DNA of 64,000 bases, from positions 53,131,365 to 53,195,364 of the forward strand of contig CAMZMU010000062.1 of NCBI GenBank assembly GCA_947311845.1. The letters run 5' to 3'. Position 1 is the first letter of the stretch; the number at the start of each line of letters is the position of its first letter. The stretch is from Poa pratensis. Taxonomy: Eukaryota > Streptophyta > Magnoliopsida > Poales > Poaceae. Shown piece after piece: positions 55,859-64,000 of this stretch. Under the pieces are notes generated by a model. The model saw only the letters and a list, made by a program, of their open reading frames with translations. It was not told the DNA's origin and did no database searches. The translations under genes were made by a program, and so were the position numbers.

Positions 55859-57660
55859 CCAAGTCCGTCATGGCGAACTCACGGTGAAGGAGCTCCGTGG
55901 TGTGCTGAAGAAGCCGCGGCGTTGAGGCAGTAAGGATGATGTCGTCGACGTAAGTAGAAGGAACGTAATCTCGTCACCGTGACGGAGGACGAAGAGGAGA
56001 TGTCGGACTGAGATGCGACAAATCCGAGGTGGTGGGCGTAATGGGCGAACCGTTGGTACCACGCCCGCGGAGCCTGCTTGAGGCCGTACAGAGACTTGTG
56101 AAGGCGGCAAACATGCTGTGGACGAGCCGAGTCGATGAAGCCAGGAGGTTGCTCACATACACCTCCTCGTCAAGATTGCCATGGAGAAAAGCGTTCTTGA
56201 CGTCGAGCTGGTGAACCAGCCATGCGCGAGAGGTGGCAATGCCGACGACGATCCTGATGGTGGCGGGCTTGATGACATGACTAAAAGTTTCGTCAAAGGC
56301 GACACCATGCTGCTGAGAGAAGCCGCGCACGACCCACCGAGCCTTGTATCGAGAGAGACCACCATCCGAGCCAAATTTATGCTTGAAAATCCATTTTCCT
56401 GAAACAACATTAGCACCAACCGGACGAGGAACAAGGGTCCATGTACAGTTATGAGTTAGGGCATTGTACTCCTCGGACATAGCATCTCGCCAATGGGAAT
56501 CCTGAAGAGCACCCCGGTATGTTTTAGGAATTGGAGAGATAGAAGAATGAATGGCCGAAAGGTTGAGACGATCAATGGGCTTGTGGATGCCATGCTTAGC
56601 TCGCGTTGTCATGGTGTGAGTTGGGGTAGCCGCAAGTGTTCGAGCGCGAGGGACACGAGGGGGCGAGGAGGTGGGGGGGAGGTGGTGGCGGTGGTGTGGA
56701 TGCAGGAGGACTCGGAGGCGCGGAAGACCGAGGCTCAAATGACACAGGAGAGGCGGCCCGAGGCGAGCCAGAAGGGGAGGGCGCGGGAGTCGAGGCATGC
56801 ATAATGGACTGGGCTGGTTGATGGGCTGACGGTGTGTGTTCAGTGCTGGCGAGGTCGAGTAGGAAGTCGAGGTGGTCAGCAGAAGGCGACGGCGTGTTCT
56901 GGCAAAGGGAAATTGGGTTTCGTCGAACACGACGTGACGAGAGGTGATGACGCGATGAGTATTGAGGTCGAGGCAGCGATAGCCGCGGTGAGAGGAGGGA
57001 TATCCTAGGAAAACACAAGCTGTGGAGCGAGGGCTAGTTTGTGTGGAGCTGTCGCGGATTGATTAGGGTAACACAAGCAACCAAAGACACGAAGGTCGGA
57101 GTACGAGGGAGGGTGCTAGTAGAGGAGTTCGTAGGGAACAGAAAACCCTATGGGTTGGCATGGGCGACGGTTTAGGAGGTAGGTGGCGGCGTCTAGGGCT
57201 TCTGCCCAGTAGGAATGGCATGTGGCTTGAAAAAGGAGCGTGCGTGTGATGTCGTTGAGCGTACGAAGGGCGCGTTCGGCCTTGCCGTTTGCGGTGAGGT
57301 GTAGGGGCAGGACATGCGGAGATGGATGCCGTGGGTGGTGAGAAACTCGACTAGGGTAGAGTTGACAAACTCGTGCCATTGTCGTTTGAAGAGAAACGAC
57401 AGGTAGGTTAAACTGAGTGCGGCATAAGCAACAAAGTTGATGAGGACATCGGCGGTGTCAGATTTATAACGAAGAGGAAAAGTCCACATAAAAATTAGAA
57501 AAATCGTCGACAATGACAAGGTAATATTTAAAACCAGAATTACTCAAAACAGGAGAGGTCCATAAATCACAATGTATTAATTGAAGGGAACGGTTCTGAA
57601 AGTTTGAGACCTAGAAAAAGGTAAACGAACGTGCTTGCCCAACTGACATGCATGGCACAT
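55859..57660 (-). pseudogene. Copia integrase and reverse transcriptase (N-terminal part)
   Basis: Read on the minus strand. The pre-integrase finger remnant is CHACQLGKHVRLP (about 57620-57655). The integrase core is in pieces: FMWTFPLRYKSDTADVLINF, then FLTTHGIHLRMSCPYTS, then GKAERALRTLNDITRTLLFQ and YLLNRRPCQPIGFSVPYELL. The RT begins with SEEYNALTHNCTWTLVPRP, GKWIFKHKFGSDGGLSRYKA, FDETFSHVIKPATIRIVVGI and WLVHQLDVKNAFLHGNLDEE. Several frameshifts occur (e.g. near 56150, 56950 and 57380). RT is then cut by the nested element and resumes at 49063. Confidence 0.88.
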
Positions 57661-57957
57661 CGTGGGAGCATTATTACATGGATCGAAAATTGTTTAGATA
57701 AATGACATGGTGTCACGTCCTGGGTGTCCTAAGCGGCGATGCCATAGCTCGGTGGCGGTGGCGGTAGCGAGGAGGCCGACGGGTGACGATGGCGTGCTTG
57801 AGCTGGTGGAAAACTGGTAGAGGGGTCCGGTGCTACTGCAGCGTGTGATCTCGCGCCTGGTGTGAAGATCCTTGATAGAAAAACCAAAAGGTCAAACTCG
57901 ACGGAATAAGAATTATCAATAGTAAACAGACGCGTAGAGATTAGATTTTTAATGATG

Positions 57958-59340
57958 TTAGGAACTACTAGGACATTGGATAAAGAAAAGTTGCGTTGTG
58001 GTGTGGACATGGAAGTGTGACCAATGGAAGAAATAGGTAGAGAGACTCCATTGCCGATGGTAACGTGGAAGAAGGAGGAGTGGGAGAGAAGAAGAGAGCA
58101 TACCGGGGTGGGAAACCATATGCGAGGTGGCACCGGAGTCCATGACCCACTCCGGCTGGTTGGAGGAGGAGCCGGTGGCGTTGTTCAGTGCCGCCATGAG
58201 CGCGGAGCAGTCCCACGCAGGAGCAGGAGCGCCACCACCGTTGGAGCTGGCGTAGGTGGTCGCTGGAGGAGGCGCGTTGATGCCAAAGGCCTGGCCGTGG
58301 AGAGGGGCCAGCATCGTGGTGTAGGCCTGCTGGCCTGGGGGCACCCAGGTGGACGGGCGCCAGGACGGCCTGGTGGGCTGCGACCCAAGAAGACCCGCTC
58401 GTTGGTGGGAGCAGGGGGGCCCACGGGTAGGAGGTGGCGCGGGCGCCCGGACGGCACCAGGTGGGGCTGCATCTGCTGGGCCTAGCCCGTGTAGGGGTTG
58501 AAACAGATCCACGGGCCAGGGGAAGCAGGCTGGCCACCACCTCCGTTCCAGCGATTGCCCCCACCCTTCTTCTTCTGAAAACGGCTGTTGCCGCCGCCTC
58601 CTCCAGAGTTGCGGCTCTGCTTCGCCGCCTCCGCCCGTGGAGTTGCCATACAGAGCAACTTGTGAAGATGGCTGGGCGGTCTTGCCGATCTGCGTCTCGC
58701 GGAGGAGCAAGAGAGAGCGGGTCTGCAGGAAGGTGGGGAACGAAACCTGCATGGTGACAAGGGTGGTAATATCGGCAAAACGAGGCTTCAGACCACGAAG
58801 GCAAGTAAGGACCAGCGTCTGGTCCGAGACGGGCTGGCCGATGTCACGCAGGGCATCGGAGAGGGACTTGAGGCGGTGGCAGTAGTCGGTGATGTTGAGG
58901 TTGCCCTGGACAATGGCGCAGAACTCCGCCTCGAGGTAGACGGCACGCGTCATCTGGTTGTCGAGGAAGAGGTTGTGGATGAGCGCGTAGGCCTCGTACG
59001 CGGCCTGGTCCTCCGCCATGATGATGTCGAGGATGTCCTCGCTGATGGAGCCGTAGAGCCAGGAGCGGACGACAAAGTCTTGGCGAGTCCACTCGACGGT
59101 GCGGGCGGCGGCCGGGTTGTTGGTGGAGACGTGGTCGGTGAGCTCGTACTTGCCGAGGAGGACGCTGACGAGCATGCGCCACTTGGATAAGTTGGAGGCC
59201 TTGAGATCGAGGACGATGGGGACGTGCGTCTTCACGCTGGTGACGTTGACCGCGAGAGAGGCTGGCGACACGGCCGGCACGATGGCGGCCTCAGAGGCGG
59301 ACGAGGTCATGGAGGAGGAGGAGTGCGCTGCTGAAGACAT
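57958..59340 (-). CDS. Copia gag-protease region, 460 codons
   Basis: ATG at 59340, about 60 nt after the primer site. The gag part matches plant Copia gag (UBN2-like): VLDLKASNLSKWRMLVSVLL, then DHVSTNNPAAARTVEWTRQD, SWLYGSISEDILDIIM, DNQMTRAVYLEAEFCAIVQG and HRLKSLSDALRDIGQPVSDQ. A Gly/Pro/Arg-rich linker follows after about residue 240, where a nearby frame keeps different but plausible sequence, suggesting compensated frameshifts. The protease motif WVMDSGATSHM occurs near residues 405-415. The frame ends early, so the polyprotein is disrupted downstream. Confidence 0.85.
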   Translation of the reverse strand: MSSAAHSSSSMTSSASEAAIVPAVSPASLAVNVTSVKTHVPIVLDLKASNLSKWRMLVSVLLGKYELTDHVSTNNPAAARTVEWTRQDFVVRSWLYGSISEDILDIIMAEDQAAYEAYALIHNLFLDNQMTRAVYLEAEFCAIVQGNLNITDYCHRLKSLSDALRDIGQPVSDQTLVLTCLRGLKPRFADITTLVTMQVSFPTFLQTRSLLLLRETQIGKTAQPSSQVALYGNSTGGGGEAEPQLWRRRRQQPFSEEEGWGQSLERRWWPACFPWPVDLFQPLHGLGPADAAPPGAVRAPAPPPTRGPPCSHQRAGLLGSQPTRPSWRPSTWVPPGQQAYTTMLAPLHGQAFGINAPPPATTYASSNGGGAPAPAWDCSALMAALNNATGSSSNQPEWVMDSGATSHMVSHPGMLSSSLPLLLLPRYHRQWSLSTYFFHWSHFHVHTTTQLFFIQCPSSS

Positions 59341-59410
59341 GGCGGCGCGGCGGAAGCTAGGCTAGGGTCGAGTTTTTGGGTTTAGACAGATGCGTTTTGC
59401 TCTGATACCA

Positions 59411-59602
59411 TGCAAACGGGAGAGATTGAGGGAAAATGCCACACAAGGGGCGATCGGCTCGTATTGATTTATAGTACACGTACAAGTGCCTTGCAAGGCA
59501 AGGAAACAATCTAAACCTACCAAACCGATATACAGAGGGTCAGTTGGGGAGATTGTCTAACAAACCTGCCTAGCAAACTATACAAGGAAATATACTCTAA
59601 CA
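59411..59602 (-). repeat. Copia LTR (5' side, minus orientation)
   Basis: 192 bp, matches 48011-48202; abuts the tRNA primer site at 59399-59410. Confidence 0.93.
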
Positions 59603-59767
59603 CTAACCACGCAATAAAAAGTTCGAACTGATGTAAAAGACTAACAATTAACATACACATTTCAACACCCCTTCTGACGTGTGACGCGGAAAGTCAACAC
59701 GTGAAAACCGGAGGAGAGCGATGGCAGATGAATCTCACGTGGCCTGGAACTTGAGACCCTAAGCTTT

Positions 59768-60843
59768 TAGACGGAAGGCTCGAGCGGAGCCCGGCTTTAA
59801 ATTAATAAAGCCAACCGGGTAAGATCCAAGTACAAATAACACCAAGTCCCACGGACTCACAAATGAAGGTCGAGGTAGCACGCATGCTACATCACACAAC
59901 ACCACCACCGCGACCACGTGCGGGCACACAACCCTAAGCTAGATACCGGCAGGTAGGAGATGAAGACTCAGTCTCGATCTCGCACAGTGTCATGGAGCAA
60001 GCGGATCTTGCCAATCGCCTCCTCTAGAGCTCTCCTATCCTGACGCCTAGCCACTGGCTTCCACACCTTGCTTGACGCCCTGGGCATCAAGGTTCTTTGC
60101 CGTAGTCAAGAGCTGCGCGCGCTCCGCCACCGGGACCGACGCCGTGGGCCCGTGCAGCCGAGCAAGTACAAATAACACCAAGTCCCACGGACTCACAAAT
60201 GAAGGTCCAGGTAGCACGCATGCTACATCACACAACATCACCACCGCGACCACGCGCGGGCACACAACCTAAGCTAGATACCGGCAGGTAGGAGATGAAG
60301 ACTCAGTCTCGATCTCGCACAGTGTCATGGAGCAAGCGGATCCTGCCAATCGCCTCCTCCAGAGCTCTCCTGCCCTGACGCCTAGCCACTGGCTTCCACA
60401 CCTTGCTTGACGCCATGGGCATAAAGGTTCTTTGCCGTAGTCCAGAGCTGCGCGCGCTCCGCCACCGGGACCGACGTCGTGGGCCCGTGCAGCCGAGCAC
60501 TCTTGCGTGGAGGACCCGACGCCACCGTCTTGGTGCGCCGCCGGCGTGGGACCTCGGAGAGCATCGTGATGTCGCCCTTGTCCAGCGTCTCCACCTCCAA
60601 GTCTTGCGCGTCCATCTCCATGTCACTCGGCGAGTTTGCCTCCATGTTCTTGGAAGGCGACCCCTCATCCTCCGACCCTGCCGTGACCAGGGTGGAGGAG
60701 TCCACCGGCGGGGAGAGAGGGCAGTCCAGCACCGGCTGCCTCACCGGGGCCAGGATCACCCGCTCCGTCCCCCGCAGCCTCTCGATGTCCACAAGGGGGA
60801 GTGGACACGCACCGGAGAGCTTGAGGTTGCTGCCATACTCATC
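59768..60843 (-). mobile_element. LINE-like retroposon, 5'-truncated, 1.1 kb
   Basis: A perfect 15-bp duplication GAGACCCTAAGCTTT (59753-59767 and 60844-60858) flanks it, the size expected of target-primed retroposition. On the minus strand the 5' part is an open frame (60792-60382) with ERLRGTERVILAPVRQPVLD, an acidic Ser-rich stretch and PRRRRTKTVASGPPRKSARL. The 3' part has TGGCTTTATTAATTTAAA and CCGGGC, shared with 2330-2352. A poly(A) tail is absent (only CTAAAAG). Whether the frame is LINE ORF1 or retroposed other sequence is open. Confidence 0.7.
59828..60499 (-). repeat. 336-bp tandem duplication in the retroposon
   Basis: 59828-60163 and 60164-60499 are head-to-tail copies, both starting AAGTACAAATAACACCAAGT and ending GGGCCCGTGCAGCCGAGCA, with scattered mismatches (e.g. 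CGAGGTAGC/CCAGGTAGC, ATCTTGCC/ATCCTGCC). Confidence 0.9.
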
Positions 60844-60921
60844 GAGACCCTAAGCTTTGACGTAATCAAATGTCCAAACTGATTGAAAGTGTTAGACAAT
60901 TCACATATACACTTCAACACA

Positions 60922-62470
60922 TACTATACAATGAGCGTCGGTGAGCATTTCTTTTGTACCAACGACGACCACACGTTTTGCACCTAACAGTGGTTTATAA
61001 GGTGGTGGGGGACCTGACCTAATTCCTCACCTTTGATCGATCATCGGTGCCATGCATGCGTGGAAAGACGACACATGCTTGCTAGCTGCAGTGCAATCGC
61101 CCATGCTCCGAGCCCAAAAGAACAATTAACTGTGTGTCTTGCATAAACAAGGAACCGACACACACTCGCCGGGTTGGAATAATTGGAGGCATAACAGGGA
61201 ATGCTTCGGAGCCAACCACTTAACCTCAAACCTGTGGAAAAAGCAAGGCCACTTTCCCAGTCAGGTCTTGGTATTTTCAAATGATTGGTGTCATGGTGTA
61301 CATGCATGCATGGTCTATCGATCTATCTAGGGTCTAATATATTGCTGAACTCATATCAAGGCGCCACTTGTGGTGAATAGGCGAATCTTCCTACTCTATC
61401 TTTTTATACGTGGATCGACGGAATGGAACCCTAATATTTAAGCATGTCACGAATCAGGCTACAAGGAGCCATCACATGCTGGTCACATTCACAGGGGCCG
61501 GTGGTCGAGTCAGTGACAGTGTGCTAAAGGGGTTATCTTAGGTCCAACTCCAAAGCGAGGATGACAAGACCCTGCACATGATCGCCAAGCAAGCGAGTTT
61601 CAGCAGTAGTCGCTTTGCGCTTTAGGGTTTTATCGTTCATGGTGGTGGTGGTCCTGCATGCATTGGTAGCTAGCTAGCTCGAGCGCGCGCGGCGGCCGCC
61701 GTGGTCTCGTGCGCGCTCCGGCCGGCGGGTCACGGGTCTGTGTGAGTGGCCACGGCGGAAAAGGCGGAGGAAAGACGAGGAAAGAGGAGAGAAAACTAGC
61801 GTGGCGTCTTTGATTTTTAGAAAGGAAGCGGGCAAAGTGAAGAAGACGCTGCTACGCATATGCGCGCGTTAGTAAATTATTATCATTATCGGTTGCGTTG
61901 CGCTCTACTTGCTGAAACTGAACTGCTTTAGTGACTGTATCGTATCCCAACGGCCAGATTTGATCCAATTGAATTTGATCATAGTCCATAGACTTACAGT
62001 ATATATATACTCTCGATCGAGTAGTTTCCACAAGGTTACTTTACTCACATGTGAACATTTGATACTATCAACTGGCTGTTAGCTTTAGGAGTTCGCACTT
62101 GTCACCGTCAGCCTATCAGCACCACCCGGTCTCGAAACTTGGAGTGGGGAACTGGCCTGTGAAATCACTGCCCCGGTCGGCCGGACCCCTACATCGCTAC
62201 AGATTCCGCGGCATAATTACCGACAAGGAATGACCTCGTAAAGTTTTATACTGTTCTTACGGTTCCTATTAACCATGGCAGCAGAGTTTGCCGCCAAGAG
62301 ATCGTTGGATTCTTTGGCTGAACAAGCCGGGGATCTTGCAAGTGGCGAGCACCAAGGATTGATCTGCTTGGCGCTTCTGCTATTCTGTATTTCTGCTTTC
62401 TTCTTCTTCTTCTTTAGTACAGCTTCTGTAATTCTGTCGGCTGTGTGTATGCAACGCAAAATGCTAGCCT
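60922..62470. other. Intergenic, no gene seen
   Basis: Unique-looking DNA with GATCGATC/GCATGC palindromes and a TATATATATA run near 62002. The frame at 62275-62472 (+; a short basic segment then a Phe/Leu-rich stretch) could encode a small membrane peptide, but nothing supports it as a gene. Confidence 0.4.
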
Positions 62471-62699
62471 AAAGGGTCATTATTATTTTCGGATAGAGCG
62501 CGCCTAGAGGGCCATATGTATGACGTTTCCGTTGTGAGGCCTGACCGAACGACAGGGGCCTCGAAGCCCTCTCCAAGGGAGCTCCTATCCGGTGAATCCT
62601 ATATATCGCCCGCAGGCGATGCGAGATGGCCGCGTTGCCTGTAGGGTGGCTCTGTTGAGTCGGCCCATTTCGCCTTTTTCTTTTACCTTTTTTCTTAGT

Positions 62700-62879
62700 T
62701 TCTTTTTCTATTTCTTCTGTTTCAGGTTTTATTTTTTTTCATATTTTGAAAACTATTCAGATTTCTCAAAATGTTCAGATTTTGAAAATTGTTTGGATTA
62801 GAAAATTGTTGAAATGAAAAATTGTTCAAATCTGTAAATTGTTCAGATTTCGGAAATTTTTCATATTTTCAAAATTGTG
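62700..62879. repeat. Degenerate AT-rich 'GTTCAGATTTTGAAAATT' minisatellite
   Basis: Loose repeats of a core like TTCAGATTTTGAAAATTGTT (ATTCAGATTTCTCAAAATG, GTTCAGATTTTGAAAATTG, GTTCAAATCTGTAAATTG, GTTCAGATTTCGGAAATTT). Similar texture is known from interiors of Triticeae CACTA elements. It ends exactly where the inverted duplication begins. Confidence 0.55.
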
Positions 62880-64000
62880 TAGATCAGCCTTGTCATGTGA
62901 AGCTAGTACCATATGTGTAGAGCCTTGTCCTGGTTGGCCATGCACGCCGCCGGCCCTTAATTTGCAGCATTTGATAGACTCAGAAGTCCATGACTCCGAC
63001 CTTGCATTCTTGCAAGTTGCATGCATGGTGTCTGGTGCAGAACTGTGCCAAGTTTAGTTTGCGTAATCTCTGTCGACCATCACTGGAATAGAGATGTGGG
63101 AGTAACAGAATAGAAATCTGCTGTGATCGATCAGCCGAGGTCTCTGACATGCACACCGTCCCGGCCGGCCCAGTTCATCATGCATGGGAACAGCTAGGTA
63201 GCACCTGGATTGAACTGCATGCACGCATCGACACTGGAGACTTGATGAACAGCCATCTATCTAGCTGGCGGCTGACAGCAGGATAACACTATCACATTCT
63301 TCTTTCTTGGCCTACAAGTAGTATGCATCGATCGAAACAAATGGCCGTATTTGATCTGCAATTTTCAAATACTAGCACGGAAAACAAGTATAGTGGGGGT
63401 GTATATTCTTTCATGCATGGGCCTACAAGATTCTAGACAGCGCATGCGTGCCTCGTGTTGTAGCTAGCATCGATCCTGCATTTTCTTGAAAAAAAACTGG
63501 AGTAGTTTCCTGCAAGGTAACGTGCATCGATCAGTGCAGGCATGCGCAGGCTAAAGCAATTTCGAATGCACGGTCCTGTATGTAAGTACTTTTACCTAAA
63601 CTAAGCAGGAACCTTTTGACGCCGGCTGGGTCAAAGTTCCTAACATGTTCTACAACCTTACAAGCCAGAACCACCCTGTTAGCTTGCATTATGCAAGCAA
63701 GCCGCCGCTCACAAGCTAGTTTTACTTGTTCAAACTGGCGTGTTGACATATAATTGTCCATGCATACCGTATGTAAAAATTTCATGGGAAAGGAGAAGAA
63801 ATCACCGCGCGCGCGTGAGGTAATCCGTGACACATTATCATGCAATTCTGAGTCCTGACTCCTGAGTCGTTGTTACATGCATATTATTACCCGAAGAAGA
63901 CGATCAAACAAGTTAGTCACTTGCACAACCTAGAGTGCATTTGCATGCATATGAATATGATGGGTATATACGTAGTTGATGTGTCGTCACCGGGAGATCT
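62880..64000 (-). repeat. Inverted duplication, copy B
   Basis: Reverse-complement homologue of 21131-22210, running to the window end (final CGGGAGATCT corresponds to AGATCTCCC at 21131). It lacks the MITE of copy A and has its own insertion of about 60 nt near 63460-63520. No gene recognised. Confidence 0.85.

Larger units (their letters stand above)
48011..59602 (-). mobile_element. Copia LTR retrotransposon with nested LTR element
   Basis: LTRs of 192 bp (48011-48202 and 59411-59602) are flanked by the perfect 5-bp TSD CTAAC (48006-48010 and 59603-59607). The primer site TGGTATCAGAGC (minus strand, 59399-59410) abuts the right LTR; a purine tract AAACTGCGGGGA lies by the left LTR. Domain order on the minus strand, gag-protease-integrase-RT-RNase H, defines Copia. 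Own length is about 4.8 kb; the rest is a nested element (49069-55853). Coding is frameshifted in places, so it is now defective. Confidence 0.93.
47990..60921 (-). mobile_element. TRIM-like element split by Copia and LINE insertions (remnant)
   Basis: Joining the DNA on either side of the Copia element at one CTAAC gives TTTCATGCACTAAC + CACGCAATAAAAAG..., parallel to the TRIM LTR at 16329-16402 (ATGCACTAGCCAACTATCATAAAAG, then CCGAACTGATGGAAAG). A second LTR-like block at 60865-60921 (CCAAACTGATTGAAAGTG...ACACTTCAACA) would be the other end. The LINE lies between. The element's own DNA is only a few hundred bases and diverged. Boundaries are inferred. Confidence 0.55.

Noticed and set aside
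61100..62880. A second TPP copy linked to the inverted duplication
   Set aside because: I looked for HAD motifs ([13 protein letters not shown]) on the side corresponding to TPP and found none.

Overview
The window is nuclear DNA from a large, repeat-rich grass genome. It is most likely a Triticeae grass such as wheat, Aegilops, barley or rye. This is inferred from intron-rich gene structure, Stowaway and Tourist-type MITEs, PIF/Harbinger elements with TTA/TAA target sites, tRNA-derived SINEs, and a nested LTR element whose terminus (TGATACGTCTCC...) and 202-aa ORF I recognise from Triticeae repeats. I cannot assign the species.

Only one host gene is clearly intact: a trehalose-6-phosphate phosphatase (TPP) on the + strand, 24568-27395. 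It has ten exons, encodes 358 aa, retains all HAD-phosphatase motifs, and has a TATA box at 24391-24400. The first ~1.2 kb may hold the last exons of another + strand gene that I do not recognise.

Region by region:
- 1-7.5 kb: possible gene end, a retroposon 3' end, a Tourist-like MITE (3612-4053), a second weaker MITE and a Stowaway MITE (6984-7106).
- 7519-14244: a structurally complete, non-coding Copia-type LTR element with 5-bp TSD GTGAG.
- 14.9-22.5 kb: small elements, including a PIF MITE, a TRIM, a SINE, a fold-back element, a large-TIR element and two Stowaways.
- 24.4-27.7 kb: the TPP gene.
- 29-34.3 kb: a LINE 3' end, a SINE and a fossil Mutator-like element (MULE).
- 34410-44647: a small PIF-like element split by a 9.8-kb MULE with long TIRs and a perfect 9-bp TSD. 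The MULE carries a broken MURA-type transposase (+) and a convergent GRF-zinc-finger/coiled-coil gene (-).
- 45280-46856 and 46997-47873: two PIF/Harbinger-type elements carrying unfamiliar ORFs.
- about 47.99-60.92 kb: a nest of four elements that target-site duplications let one order. A TRIM-like element was split by a Copia element (48011-59602), which was itself split by a young non-autonomous LTR element (49069-55853). A LINE-like retroposon (59768-60843) also sits in the TRIM.
- 62.88-64 kb: an inverted, diverged copy of 21.13-22.21 kb that lacks the Stowaway MITE of the first copy.

The strongest candidates for something undescribed are the two-gene convergent MULE with its GRF-finger partner ORF and repeated 30-nt hairpin, and the large inverted duplication with a natural MITE empty site. 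All homology statements come from reading motifs by eye; no database search was run.
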